Below are positions 17,146 to 26,159 of a stretch of DNA of 64,000 nucleotides, piece after piece. The stretch's first letter is position 1, and each line of letters opens with the position of its first letter. The notes below the pieces were generated by a model that saw only the letters and a list, made by a program, of their open reading frames with translations, was not told the DNA's origin and did no database searches. The DNA comes from Streptomyces cyaneogriseus subsp. noncyanogenus. Its GTDB lineage: Bacteria > Actinomycetota > Actinomycetes > Streptomycetales > Streptomycetaceae. The stretch spans positions 4,836,001 to 4,900,000 of the forward strand of contig NZ_CP010849.1 in the NCBI RefSeq assembly GCF_000931445.1. Reading direction: 5' to 3'. A program made the position numbers and the translations under genes.

Positions 17146-17946
17146 ATGAGCGAGGAGCGGTTCGGAGAGTTCGTCCTGGTGCGGCGGCACGGGGACGGGC
17201 ATGTCGCGGAACTCGCGCTCGACCGGCCGAAGGCCATGAACGCCGTCTCCACCGGGATGGCCCGCTCCCTCACCGCGGCCTGCGCGGCGCTGGGCGAGGA
17301 CCCCGGCGTCCGGGCGGTGGTGCTGACCTCGACGCACGAGCGGGCGTTCTGCGTCGGAGCCGACCTGAAGGAGCGGAACTCCTTCAGCGACGCCGACCTG
17401 CTGCGCCAGCGCCCCGTGGCGCGCGCGGCGTACACCGGCGTCCTGGAACTGCCCGTCCCGGCGATCGCCGCCGTCCACGGCTTCGCGCTGGGCGGCGGGT
17501 TCGAGCTGGCCCTGTCCTGCGACCTGATCGTGGCCGACCGCACGGCCGTGGTGGGGCTGCCCGAGGTGTCCGTCGGGGTGATCCCCGGCGGCGGCGGGAC
17601 GCAGTTGCTGCCCCGGCGCGTGGGCGCGGCCCGGGCGGCCGAGCTCGTCTTCACGGCGCGCCGGGTGCGGGCCGAGGAGGCGCGGGAGCTGGGGCTGGTC
17701 GACGAGCTGGTGGACGAGGGGCGGGACCGGGAGGAGGCGCTGGCGCTGGCGTCCCGGATCGCCGCGAACTCGCCCGTCGGGCTGCGGGCGGCCAAGAAGG
17801 CGCTGCGGCTCGGGCACGGGCTGGATCTGCGCACCGGTCTGGAGGTCGAGGACGCGGCCTGGCGGACGGTGGCGTTCTCCGGGGACCGGGCGGAAGGGGT
17901 GGCGGCGTTCAACGAGAAGCGCGCGCCGCGGTGGCCGGGGGAGTGA
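17146..17946 (+). CDS. Enoyl-CoA hydratase/isomerase family protein
   Basis: The 266-residue protein has the crotonase fold: oxyanion-hole residues in AFCVGADLKER and HGFALGGGFELALSCD. Both catalytic glutamates of true enoyl-CoA hydratases appear to be present, in GGGFELALS and GLPEVSVGV, followed by PGGGGTQLLPR. It therefore probably hydrates 2-trans-enoyl-CoA in beta-oxidation. GGAGG lies 6 nt before the ATG. It is a single gene with its own terminator downstream. Confidence 0.9.
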   Translation: MSEERFGEFVLVRRHGDGHVAELALDRPKAMNAVSTGMARSLTAACAALGEDPGVRAVVLTSTHERAFCVGADLKERNSFSDADLLRQRPVARAAYTGVLELPVPAIAAVHGFALGGGFELALSCDLIVADRTAVVGLPEVSVGVIPGGGGTQLLPRRVGAARAAELVFTARRVRAEEARELGLVDELVDEGRDREEALALASRIAANSPVGLRAAKKALRLGHGLDLRTGLEVEDAAWRTVAFSGDRAEGVAAFNEKRAPRWPGE

Positions 17947-17956
17947 GCCGGAGGCG

Positions 17957-18003
17957 GTGAGGGGAACGGCGCGCGGGGCGCCGCCGGTCCCCGTTCGCCT
18001 CAC
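17957..18003 (+). terminator. Terminator after the enoyl-CoA hydratase gene
   Basis: GTGAGGGGAACGG at 17957-17969 pairs with CCGTTCGCCTCAC at 17991-18003 with a single mismatch in 13 positions, 11 bp past the stop codon. Confidence 0.6.
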
Positions 18004-18043
18004 CCGTGTCCCGATTCGTCCTGGATGTACCTAGCCTGGGGGG

Positions 18044-19195
18044 ATGGGTGAGGACAGTCGGCTCGCGGCCGTGGTGGCACTGGCCCAGGGCATGGCGGCG
18101 GCGCGCAGCTCCCGTGAGACCTGGTGCGCGGCGGCCACCGGGGCGTGCCGGGCGCTGGGCGGGAGCTTCGCCGCGCTGTCGGTGTGGGAGCGGGAGCTGG
18201 GCCGGCTGCGCGTCCTCGTGAACGTCGGGGAGCGGGCCGAGGGCGAGGAGGAGTTCCCGGACGACGAGTCCTACCCGGTGCACCAGTTCGCGGAGATCAC
18301 CGAGTTCCTGCACGAGCGCTGGGCCGGGGGCGGCGAGCCCGGCGCCTGGGTGGAGACCGCCGAGGGCCCGGCGGCCGGGCGCCCGGGCTACGTCCACCAG
18401 CGGGTCGCCGCCCTGCGCCGCCGCGGGCGCGGCTGCTGCGTGGTCGCGCCGATCGTGCTGCACGGGCGGGCCTGGGGCGAGCTGTATGTCGCCCGTCCGG
18501 TCGGCGCGCCCGTCTTCGAGCGGGGCGACGCCGACTTCGCCACCGTCCTGGCCGCCGTCGCCGCCGCGGGCATCGCCCAGACCGAGCGGCTGGAGGAGGC
18601 CAAGCGGCTGGCGTACACCGACTCCCTCACCGGGCTCGCCAACCGCCGGGCCGTCGACGCCCGCCTGGACGAGGCGATCGAGCGGCACCGCCGGGACGGT
18701 GTCGTCGTCAGTCTCGTCGTCTGCGACCTCAACGGGCTCAAACGGGTCAACGACACCTGCGGGCACGCGGTCGGCGACCGGCTGCTGGAACGTTTCGGGA
18801 CGGTGCTGTCGCTGTGCGGGGCCATGGTGCCGGGCGCGCTGGCGGCCCGCCTCGGCGGCGACGAGTTCTGTCTGCTCGCGGTGGGGCCGCCCGCCGACGC
18901 GGTGGTCGAGGCGGCCGAGGAGCTGTGCCGCCGCGCCGCCCTGATGGAGATCGGGGACGGTGTGGCCTGCGGGGTCGCCTCCACCGGGGACCCCATCGGG
19001 CCCGTGCCCTCCGCGCGCCGGCTGTTCCGGCTCGCCGACGCGGCCCAGTACCGCGCCAAGGCCGAGCGGGCGGCCCGGCCCGTCGTCGCCGGACGCGAGG
19101 GCCCGCAGGACCCGGTGGTACGGCTGGCGGACGAGCCGTCCCGTGAGGGGGACGACGGGGAGCGCCGCCGGTTCCGGGGGCGGCACTCGCCCTAG
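18044..19195 (+). CDS. GAF-GGDEF diguanylate cyclase
   Basis: A soluble 383-residue protein. A GAF-like sensor domain (about residues 10-180) ends in a coiled linker (TERLEEAKRLAYTDSLTGLANRR) that leads into the GGDEF domain. The active-site motif is intact (ARLGGDEFCLL), as are the substrate residues in DLNGLKRVNDTCGHAVGDRLL. It should therefore make cyclic di-GMP from GTP. No RxxD inhibitory site is seen just before GGDEF, so product inhibition may be absent. There is no EAL domain. The GAF domain is cysteine-bearing (GRGCCVVAPIVL), but its ligand is unknown. TAGCCT at 18032-18037 ends 6 nt before the ATG, a leaderless arrangement. Cyclic di-GMP controls BldD and sporulation timing in streptomycetes. 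Confidence 0.9.
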   Translation: MGEDSRLAAVVALAQGMAAARSSRETWCAAATGACRALGGSFAALSVWERELGRLRVLVNVGERAEGEEEFPDDESYPVHQFAEITEFLHERWAGGGEPGAWVETAEGPAAGRPGYVHQRVAALRRRGRGCCVVAPIVLHGRAWGELYVARPVGAPVFERGDADFATVLAAVAAAGIAQTERLEEAKRLAYTDSLTGLANRRAVDARLDEAIERHRRDGVVVSLVVCDLNGLKRVNDTCGHAVGDRLLERFGTVLSLCGAMVPGALAARLGGDEFCLLAVGPPADAVVEAAEELCRRAALMEIGDGVACGVASTGDPIGPVPSARRLFRLADAAQYRAKAERAARPVVAGREGPQDPVVRLADEPSREGDDGERRRFRGRHSP

Positions 19196-19266
19196 GTGTG
19201 CTGTCCCGGGACGCCGGTGACGCGCCTGCCGGGTGCGGCGGCGGGCCGAAGTGAAGGACGGTCAGG

Positions 19267-19596
19267 TCACTCGAAGCCCAGGCGTTCCCGGCGCACCGAG
19301 TAGACGACGAACCCGGCGCCCAGCGTGAGGAAGAGCGTGCCGCCGACGACGTACGGCGTGCTGTCGAAGCTGCCGGTGTCGGCGAGCCGGACCTGCTCCC
19401 CGGTGGTCCCCAGGTCCGCCGCCTGTGTGGCGGAGGCGGCCCTCGCCTGCTGTGTGACCTGGGCGGACGGGGTCACGGAGGGCGTCTGCGGAGCCGGGTT
19501 GTCCGGCGTCGCGTTCGCGGACGGGACGAACCACAGGGCGCACAGCAGGCTGCCCGCGGCGGTGGCGGTCAGCAAGGAACGGCGAGCGGATGACAC
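19267..19596 (-). CDS. Small secreted surface protein with an LAXTG sortase signal
   Basis: The 109-residue precursor starts at a GTG (19594-19596) preceded by AAGGGGAT. It has a Sec signal peptide (SSARRSLLTATAAGSLLCALWFVPSANA, cut after about residue 29). A short Thr/Ala/Gln-rich stalk follows, then LADTG (about residues 71-75), a hydrophobic helix (YVVGGTLFLTLGAGFVVY) and a positive tail (SVRRERLGFE). That is a complete sorting signal of the LAXTG class used by streptomycete class E sortases, as in long chaplins. After processing the mature anchored peptide would be only about 45 residues, with no globular domain and no chaplin repeat. Confidence 0.8.
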   Translation of the reverse strand: MSSARRSLLTATAAGSLLCALWFVPSANATPDNPAPQTPSVTPSAQVTQQARAASATQAADLGTTGEQVRLADTGSFDSTPYVVGGTLFLTLGAGFVVYSVRRERLGFE

Positions 19597-19704
19597 GGAA
19601 ATCGATCCCCTTGTGGCGCTGGCGAATTGGCCGTGTGGGGCGATGTTAGTGAAAGGCGCGGGTCACCGGAAAGTCACGGGAGCCCACCACCGTACGCTCC
19701 GCAC

Positions 19705-20076
19705 ATGAGCACTTCAGAGACATCACGTTTTGTACGCCTTCGCGTGGAACTCGTCCTCGCGGTGGACGACGAGGAGGCGGTCACCGGGGCCGCGTTGCAG
19801 CGGATCGCGGACGACCCCGACATGCCCGGCGAGGAGCAGATGCACGCGCAGAGCGCTGTGACCGACGACACCGCGGAGGCGCTGGCCTATCTCGTCGACC
19901 CGTTCGACCTGGTCAGCGAGGTGCCGGGGATCGAACTCCAGCAGGCGTCCTGGAGCAGTGAGCGGGTCGACTACGACCCCGGCTCGCCCGACTGGGACTT
20001 CGACGAGGATGATGGCGGGCAGGACGACACCGAGGACGCCGCGGACGGCGGCGGCGCGGGACGGGCGGCCGGCTGA
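19705..20076 (+). CDS. Conserved hypothetical acidic protein
   Basis: The 123-residue cytoplasmic protein has an ordered N-terminal part (RFVRLRVELVLAVDDEEAV ... AEALAYLVDPFDLVSEVPGIELQQASWSS) and an Asp/Glu/Gly-rich tail. The total charge is strongly negative. I do not recognise a catalytic motif. The ATG at 19705 lies 7 nt after TACGCT (-10 like), suggesting a leaderless transcript. It is a single gene between two terminators. Confidence 0.7.
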   Translation: MSTSETSRFVRLRVELVLAVDDEEAVTGAALQRIADDPDMPGEEQMHAQSAVTDDTAEALAYLVDPFDLVSEVPGIELQQASWSSERVDYDPGSPDWDFDEDDGGQDDTEDAADGGGAGRAAG

Positions 20077-20097
20077 GGCCACGGGGAGGCACCCGGG

Positions 20098-20123
20098 CCC
20101 CGGGCGGCAACCGCCGCCCGGGG
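20098..20123 (+). terminator. Terminator after the acidic hypothetical gene
   Basis: A perfect 11-bp stem (CCCCGGGCGGC at 20098-20108, complement at 20113-20123) with a 4-nt loop lies 21 bp past the stop. Confidence 0.75.
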
Positions 20124-20183
20124 TCCGGTCGTCCCAGGGGGCGTACGGTCCGGCAGCCGCGGCCGCCCCCGCCGGGGGGACGT

Positions 20184-20202
20184 GGCATGTCCCACACATG
20201 CC
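20184..20202. promoter_or_regulatory. Inverted repeat upstream of the L,D-transpeptidase gene
   Basis: GGCATGT (20184-20190) and ACATGCC (20196-20202) form perfect 7-bp arms around 5 bp. Just downstream AACGTT occurs twice (20232-20237 and 20239-20244). Both lie 100 to 50 bp before the start codon and are plausible operator or promoter elements for this envelope gene. Confidence 0.4.
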
Positions 20203-20297
20203 AGGGGCATGGAACCGGGCGAACCGGTCGTAACGTTGAACGTTTGTGACGGGGAAACCCGGGGTTTCGGGAATCGGCGACGATGGAGAAGCGTGTG

Positions 20298-21545
20298 ATG
20301 ACCAACAGTAGGCGGCGCAAGGGCCTGGCGGCCGCGTCCGCACTGCTCGGCGGTGTGCTGGTGCTCTCGGCCTGTTCCGGCGGCGACGACGCCTCCGGCG
20401 GCGGGGGCGACGGCGCCTCGCAGGCCACGGTCGACAAGGCGGCAGCCGAGAAGACGTCCGAGGCACAGATCAAGATCACGCCCAAGGACGGTTCGAGCAA
20501 CGCCTCCATCAACAACTCCGCCGCCGTGACCGTGAGCAAGGGCACGCTCACGGAGGTGAAGATGACCACGACCGACGGCACCGAGGTCAGCGGCCAGATA
20601 TCCGCCGACAAGAAGAGCTGGAAGCCCACCGGCCAGCTCGAGCGCGCCACCACCTACAAGGTGACCGCCACCGCGACGGACGCCGAGGGCCGCGCGGCGC
20701 ACGAGAACGCGTCGTTCACCACGGTCTCCCCGGCCAACAGCTTCATCGGCACCTTCACGCCGGACGACGGCACCACCGTCGGCGTCGGCATGCCCGTGTC
20801 GATCAACTTCGACAAGGCGATCACCAACAAGGCCGCCGTCCAGAAGGGCATCACGGTCAGCACCACCAGTGGCCAGGAGGTCGCCTGCCACTGGTTCAAC
20901 GCCAACCGCATGGACTGCCGCCCCGAGAACTACTGGCAGGAGGGCTCGACCGTCACCCTGAAGCTGGCGCTCGACGGGATCGAGGGCGCCGAGGGCGTCT
21001 ACGGCGTCCAGCAGAAGACGGTCACCTTCAAGATCGGCCGCAATCAGGTCTCCTACGTCGACGCGAAGACCAAGCAGATGAAGGTCACGCAGGACGGCAA
21101 GGTGGTCCGCACCATCCCGATCTCCGCCGGCTCGCCCGAGAACAAGACGTACGAGGGCCAGATGGTGATCTCCGAGAAGTTCAAGGAGACCCGGATGAAC
21201 GGCGCGACGGTCGGCTTCACCGACGACGACGGCGAAGGCGAGTACGACATCAAGGACGTGCCGCACGCCATGCGCCTGAGCACCTCCGGCACCTTCATCC
21301 ACGGCAACTACTGGGGTGCCAAGTCCATCTTCGGCAACGCCAACACCAGCCACGGCTGTGTGGGCCTGGCCGACACCAAGGGCGCCGACGACCCGAACAC
21401 GCCGGGTGCCTGGTTCTACAACAACTCCCTCATCGGTGACGTGGTCGTCGTCCAGAACACCGGCGACAAGACCATCGCCCCGGACAACGGCCTCAACGGC
21501 TGGAACATGAACTGGGAGCAGTGGAAGGCGGGCTCGGCCGTCTGA
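20298..21545 (+). CDS. L,D-transpeptidase lipoprotein
   Basis: The 415-residue precursor has a lipoprotein signal peptide (NSRRRKGLAAASALLGGVL then the lipobox LSAC), so it is anchored outside the membrane by a diacylglyceryl cysteine. Two bacterial Ig-like domains (about residues 60-240) carry it through the wall. The C-terminal YkuD domain has HGNYWG and the catalytic SHGCVGL (cysteine near residue 354). Such enzymes form 3-3 crosslinks in peptidoglycan. The ATG at 20298 is chosen because GGAGAAG lies 6 nt before it; the earlier ATG at 20283 has no such site. Confidence 0.93.
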   Translation: MTNSRRRKGLAAASALLGGVLVLSACSGGDDASGGGGDGASQATVDKAAAEKTSEAQIKITPKDGSSNASINNSAAVTVSKGTLTEVKMTTTDGTEVSGQISADKKSWKPTGQLERATTYKVTATATDAEGRAAHENASFTTVSPANSFIGTFTPDDGTTVGVGMPVSINFDKAITNKAAVQKGITVSTTSGQEVACHWFNANRMDCRPENYWQEGSTVTLKLALDGIEGAEGVYGVQQKTVTFKIGRNQVSYVDAKTKQMKVTQDGKVVRTIPISAGSPENKTYEGQMVISEKFKETRMNGATVGFTDDDGEGEYDIKDVPHAMRLSTSGTFIHGNYWGAKSIFGNANTSHGCVGLADTKGADDPNTPGAWFYNNSLIGDVVVVQNTGDKTIAPDNGLNGWNMNWEQWKAGSAV

Positions 21546-21566
21546 CGCCCGCTCACCGTCCGTTCC

Positions 21567-21608
21567 GCGAAGCCGCCGTCCGCCCTCCGGGGCGGGCGGC
21601 GGCTTCGC
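21567..21608 (+). terminator. Strong terminator after the L,D-transpeptidase gene
   Basis: A 19-bp stem with one G-T pair (arms 21567-21585 and 21590-21608, outer sequence GCGAAGCCGCC) and a 4-nt loop lies 21 bp past the stop. The rest of the 345-bp interval to the next gene (21609-21890) holds no gene. It contains two GCGTAAC/ACGTAAC-type repeats near 21714 and 21735 and presumably the protease promoter. Confidence 0.85.
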
Positions 21609-21890
21609 GTCTGCACCGTCCAGAGCACGGAGCCGGCCGGTCCGCGAGGGCCGGGCCACCGTGCGGGAAAACGCGGCGGCGTGGCCCGGCGCGGGCGTAA
21701 TCCATCGGTGGCGTAACGGAGTTCGGGCGGCGACGTAACAGTGGGCCGTCGGTTCTCCCACGGCTTTGTCACTCCGTTGAGACGGATGATCGTCCCCCGG
21801 CATACTTCCGGCTCCGGGGGTCGTGCAGATGTGCGAGACCACCCCCGGCCGGGTGACGGCAGTCGCCCGGACCTTCCGCTAGGGGGAACG

Positions 21891-24800
21891 TTGCGCAGAC
21901 AAGTGAAAAGGGTGGCCGCGGCCACCGTCGCCGCGGCGGCGTCCGTGGCGCTCGCGGCGGGCATGACCAGCCCGGCCGCCGCCGACGGGAAGCCGGCGGC
22001 CGACGCCGCCCGCGGCTCGGTCACGGCCGGGCAGCGCGTCACGCTGATCACCGGCGACCGGGTCGTCCTCGACGCCAAGGGCCGGGTCACCGGCCTGGAG
22101 CGGGCCGAGGGCCGGGAGCACATACCCGTCCAGATCCGCAGGGCCGGCGGGCACACCCTCGTCGTCCCGGCCGACGCCGCCCGCCTGGTCGCCACCGGCA
22201 AGCTCGACCAGCGCCTCTTCGACGTCACGGAACTCGGCAAGGCCGCCACCCGCAAGGCCCAGAAGAACGGCCTGAAGGTCATCGTCGGCTACCGGGGCAG
22301 CGCCACCGCCACCAGGGCCGACGTCCGCGACGCGGGCACCCTCCGCCGCACCCTGAAGACCCTCAACGCCGATGCCGTCCAGACCCCGCAGCAGGACACG
22401 CCCGAGCTGTGGGACGCCGTCACCGACGGCGAGAAGACCGCCTCCGGCATCGCGCACGTCTGGCTGGACGGCGTCCGCAAGGCCAGCCTCGACACCTCCG
22501 TCCCGCAGATCGGCGCCCCCAAGGCGTGGGCCGCCGGCTACGACGGCAAGGGCGTGAAGATCGCCGTCCTGGACACCGGCGTCGACACCACCCACGCCGA
22601 CCTGAAGAACCGGGTCGTCGCCTCCGAGAACTTCTCCGTCTCGCCCGACGCCACCGACAAGTTCGGCCACGGCACGCACGTCGCCTCCATCGCGGCCGGC
22701 ACCGGAAAGACGTACAAGGGCGTCGCGCCCGGCGCCGAGCTGCTCAACGGCAAGGTGCTCAGCGACGACGGCTACGGCGACGACTCCGGCATCCTCGCCG
22801 GCATGGAGTGGGCCGCCCAGCAGGGTGCCGACATCGTCAACCTCAGCCTCGGCGGCGGCGACACCCCGGAGATCGACCCGCTGGAGGCGCAGGTCAACAA
22901 GCTCTCCGCGGAGAAGGGCATCCTCTTCGCCATCGCCGCCGGCAACGAGGGCGAGATGGGCGAGCGGACCGTCGGCTCCCCGGGCAGCGCCGCCGCGGCC
23001 CTCACCGTCGGCGCGGTCGACGGCAAGGACCAGCTCGCCGGCTTCTCCAGCCGGGGCCCCGGCATGGACGGCGCCATCAAGCCGGACGTGACCGCCCCCG
23101 GCGTCGACATCACCGCCGCCTCCGCGAAGGACAGCGTCATCGCCAGGGAGGAGGGCGAGAAGCCGGCCGGCTACGTCACCATCTCCGGTACGTCGATGGC
23201 GACCCCGCACGTCGCGGGCGCGGCGGCCCTCCTCAAGCAGCAGCACCCCGACTGGACGTACGCCGAGCTGAAGGGGGCCCTCACCGCCTCCGCCAAGGGC
23301 GGCGCCTACACGCCGTTCGAGCAGGGCGCGGGCCGCATCCAGGTCGACAAGGCCATCCGGCAGACCGTCGTCGCCGACCCGGTGTCGCTGAGCTTCGGCA
23401 CGCAGCAGTGGCCGCACACCGACGACAAGCCGGTCACCAAGAAGCTGACGTACCGCAACCTCGGCACGGCCGACGTCACCCTGAAGCTGACCTCCACCGC
23501 CACCGGCCCCACGGGCACGGCGGCCCCGGCCGGCTTCTTCACCCTGGGCGCGGACACGGTCACCGTCCCCGCGGGCGGCACCGCCTCCGTCGACCTCACC
23601 GTCGACACCCGCCTCGGCGGCACCGCCGACGGCGCCTACTCGGCGTACGTGACGGCGACCGGCGGCGGGCAGAGCGTCCGCACGGCCGCCGCCGTGGAGC
23701 GCGAGGTCGAGTCGTACGACGTCACGCTGAAGGCCGTCGGCCGCAACGGCAAGCCCGCCGCCAACTACGGCATCGACCTGGCCGGTGTCTCCGGGCTCGG
23801 CAAGAACACCTGGTTCGCCCCGTACGACGCCGACGGCACCGTCACCGCGCGCGTCCCCAAGGGCGGTTACATCCTCAACGCCTCCCTCTACGTCTCCGCC
23901 GACCCGGAGACGTACAAGGGCGCCGACTGGCTCGCCCAGCCGAAGCTGAACGTCACCAAGAACACCACGATCACCCTGGACGCGCGCACCGCCAAGCCGG
24001 TGTCCATCACCGTCCCGGACCGGGCCGCCAAGTCCGAGTTCGCCTCCCCCGACTTCACGGTCGACACCGGCGACTCCAGCTACGGCTTCGGCTGGTGGCT
24101 GGACTCCTACGACAACTTCCGCACCCGGCACCTCGGTCCGCAGATCACCGACGGCTCGCTGCGCCAGCAGTGGGACGGCCACTGGAGCAAGGGCGCCAAG
24201 GAGCAGTACGACACCGTCGCGGGCGGCACCGTCAAGCAGCTCGCCACCGGCTACACCCGCCACTACAAGAAGGGCGACCTGGCCACGCTGAAGGCCGGCC
24301 TGGGCGCCTCGGCGAGCGGCAAGAAGGGCACCGTGTCCGCGATGGGCATGCTGCCCGGCAGCACCAGCGGCTCCGCGATCGGCATCCCGCAGAACCTGCC
24401 CGGCACCCGCACCCTGCACCTGTCCGCCACCGGCGGCGTCCGCTGGGACATCGGCTTCGAGCAGCAGGGCGCTCCCGACAGGGAGGGCTACCCGGCCACC
24501 GAGGCGGTCTACACCCTCGGCGCCCCGCAGGCCTACAAGGCGGGCAAGAGCTACGCGACGACGTTCAACACGGCCGTCTTCGCACCCCGCGTGACCTCCG
24601 AGTTCGGCCTGTTCCGCGACGGCAACGCGATCAGCGGCTACCTCCCGCTGTTCGCCGACGGCAAGGGCCACGCGGGCTCCTCGGTGTTCACCGCCGTCGA
24701 CACGACCCTGTACCGCGACGGCAGGAAGGTCGGCTCGAACAAGGACCCGCTCTTCGGTGAGGAGAGGTTCACCGTCCCCTCCGGTGACGCGGCCTACCGG

Positions 24801-25205
24801 CTGACCACCTCGGTCAAGCGCGCCCCCGGGGTCGCCGCGGCGGCCACCCGCATCGACGCGAGCTGGACCTTCCGTTCCAAGAAGACCGACGACCGCACCA
24901 AGCTGCCCGCCTCCACGGCCCGCTTCGGCGCGTCCGTCGGCCTGGACAGCAAGGCCCCCGCCGGACGGAAGGTCACCGTCCCGGTCACCGTCGAGGGCTC
25001 CGCCGCGGGCGCCAACCTCAAGTCGCTCGCGGTGTACGTCTCCTACGACCACGGCAAGACCTGGAAGAAGACCACCGTCACCAAGGGCAAGATCACGGTG
25101 CAGAACCCGGCCAAGGGGAAGGGCATCTCCTTCCGCGCGGTGATCACCGACAAGAAGGGCAACACGTCGACGATCTCGCTCTACGACGCCTACCACGGCA
25201 AGTAA
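21891..25205 (+). CDS. Large secreted subtilisin-like (S8) protease
   Basis: From a TTG at 21891, 4 nt after AGGGGG, the product is 1104 residues; a GTG at 21903 is the alternative. A Sec signal peptide (RRQVKRVAAATVAAAASVALAAG) is followed by a prodomain of about 170 residues (with VTLITGDRVVLD). The S8 catalytic domain carries Asp228 (AVLDTGVD), His260 (GHGTHVAS), the oxyanion Asn (AAGNEG) and Ser435 (SGTSMATPH). About 600 further residues are beta-rich repeats, including a domain typical of long streptomycete subtilases. It probably acts as an extracellular endoprotease in nutrient acquisition. The composition and G/C-ending codons match the chromosome. Confidence 0.93.
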   Translation: MRRQVKRVAAATVAAAASVALAAGMTSPAAADGKPAADAARGSVTAGQRVTLITGDRVVLDAKGRVTGLERAEGREHIPVQIRRAGGHTLVVPADAARLVATGKLDQRLFDVTELGKAATRKAQKNGLKVIVGYRGSATATRADVRDAGTLRRTLKTLNADAVQTPQQDTPELWDAVTDGEKTASGIAHVWLDGVRKASLDTSVPQIGAPKAWAAGYDGKGVKIAVLDTGVDTTHADLKNRVVASENFSVSPDATDKFGHGTHVASIAAGTGKTYKGVAPGAELLNGKVLSDDGYGDDSGILAGMEWAAQQGADIVNLSLGGGDTPEIDPLEAQVNKLSAEKGILFAIAAGNEGEMGERTVGSPGSAAAALTVGAVDGKDQLAGFSSRGPGMDGAIKPDVTAPGVDITAASAKDSVIAREEGEKPAGYVTISGTSMATPHVAGAAALLKQQHPDWTYAELKGALTASAKGGAYTPFEQGAGRIQVDKAIRQTVVADPVSLSFGTQQWPHTDDKPVTKKLTYRNLGTADVTLKLTSTATGPTGTAAPAGFFTLGADTVTVPAGGTASVDLTVDTRLGGTADGAYSAYVTATGGGQSVRTAAAVEREVESYDVTLKAVGRNGKPAANYGIDLAGVSGLGKNTWFAPYDADGTVTARVPKGGYILNASLYVSADPETYKGADWLAQPKLNVTKNTTITLDARTAKPVSITVPDRAAKSEFASPDFTVDTGDSSYGFGWWLDSYDNFRTRHLGPQITDGSLRQQWDGHWSKGAKEQYDTVAGGTVKQLATGYTRHYKKGDLATLKAGLGASASGKKGTVSAMGMLPGSTSGSAIGIPQNLPGTRTLHLSATGGVRWDIGFEQQGAPDREGYPATEAVYTLGAPQAYKAGKSYATTFNTAVFAPRVTSEFGLFRDGNAISGYLPLFADGKGHAGSSVFTAVDTTLYRDGRKVGSNKDPLFGEERFTVPSGDAAYRLTTSVKRAPGVAAAATRIDASWTFRSKKTDDRTKLPASTARFGASVGLDSKAPAGRKVTVPVTVEGSAAGANLKSLAVYVSYDHGKTWKKTTVTKGKITVQNPAKGKGISFRAVITDKKGNTSTISLYDAYHGK

Positions 25206-25224
25206 GGGCACCGGATCACCACGG

Positions 25225-25257
25225 TCCCGGCGGCGGCCTTCCGGCCCGCCGCCGGGA
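25225..25257. terminator. Bidirectional terminator between the S8 protease and the MmyB-like regulator
   Basis: A perfect 12-bp stem (TCCCGGCGGCGG at 25225-25236, complement at 25246-25257) with a 9-nt loop fills the 52-bp gap between two convergent stops. Confidence 0.85.
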
Positions 25258-26142
25258 TCAGCCCGTCCGTACGGCCGTCGCGTCCGACCCCCAGCTCGCC
25301 AGCAGCCGCAGCGCGTCCGCCGACGGGGAGCCCGGCTCGGCGTGATACGTGACCAGCGACTGCTCTGCGTCGTCGGCCGGACGGAACGTCTCGAAGTACA
25401 GGGTCAGCTCACCGACCAGCGGATGCCGCATCCGCTTCTCGCCGTGCGTCTTCTCCTTCACGTCGTGCGCCGCCCACAGCCGCCGGAACTCCTCGCTCTT
25501 CACCGACAACTCCCCGACCAGCGCGGACAGCTGCGGGTCGTCCGGGTGGCAGCCGGCGTCCATGCGCAGATAGCCGACCATGTCGGCCGCCTTGCCCTCC
25601 CAGTCCACGAACAGCTCGCGGTAGGCCGGGTCCAGGAACACCTGCCGCGCCCAGTTCCGCTCCGGCGCCGGCAGTCTGCCCCAGTCGCCGAAGAGGGCCG
25701 CCGCCATCCGGTTCCAGGCGAGGACGTCCGAGCGCCGCCCCACGACGTACGCCGGCACCCCGTCGATCGACTCCAGGAGCTGCCGCAGCGCCACCCGCAC
25801 CTGCTGGGTCCGCGCCGCCGCCTTCCTCCGGTGCCGCTTCGGCTTCGCCAGGTGCACCAGATGCTGGTGCTCGGCGTCGCTCAGCCGGAGCGCCCGCGCG
25901 ATCGAGTCCAGCACCTCCGCCGACACGTTCTGCCCGTTGCCCTGCTCCAGCCGCGTGTAGTACGCCACGGAGACCCCGGCGAGCTGCGCCAGCTCCTCCC
26001 GGCGCAGCCCCGGCACCCGGCGGAACCGGCCGAACTGCGGCAGACCGACGTCCTCCGGCTTGAGCCGGGCCCGCCGGGTGCGCAGGAACTCGCTCAGCTC
26101 GGCACGCCGGTCCAGGCCGCCGCCGGTCTCCTCTGCGTCCAT
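25258..26142 (-). CDS. XRE-family regulator with MmyB-like sensor domain
   Basis: The 294-residue protein has an N-terminal helix-turn-helix (about residues 15-85) of the type RVPGLRREELAQLAGVSVAYYTRLEQG. A PAS-like C-terminal domain of the MmyB/MLTR group follows (WNRMAAALFGDW, then NWARQVFLDPAYRELFVDWE). In the best-studied relative this domain binds a fatty acid. These regulators are typically encoded divergently from a single oxidoreductase that they control, which is exactly the case here with the alcohol dehydrogenase. GGAG lies 4 nt before the ATG at 26142. The longer upstream frame is not supported. Confidence 0.9.
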   Translation of the reverse strand: MDAEETGGGLDRRAELSEFLRTRRARLKPEDVGLPQFGRFRRVPGLRREELAQLAGVSVAYYTRLEQGNGQNVSAEVLDSIARALRLSDAEHQHLVHLAKPKRHRRKAAARTQQVRVALRQLLESIDGVPAYVVGRRSDVLAWNRMAAALFGDWGRLPAPERNWARQVFLDPAYRELFVDWEGKAADMVGYLRMDAGCHPDDPQLSALVGELSVKSEEFRRLWAAHDVKEKTHGEKRMRHPLVGELTLYFETFRPADDAEQSLVTYHAEPGSPSADALRLLASWGSDATAVRTG

Positions 26143-26159
26143 GCACTCCAGTATCGCTG

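Noticed and set aside
21879-25211. 1110-codon minus-strand frame opposite the S8 protease
   Set aside because: The plus-strand frame has a signal peptide, an S8 triad and full domain structure; the antisense frame is Gly/Arg/Val-rich with no motif.
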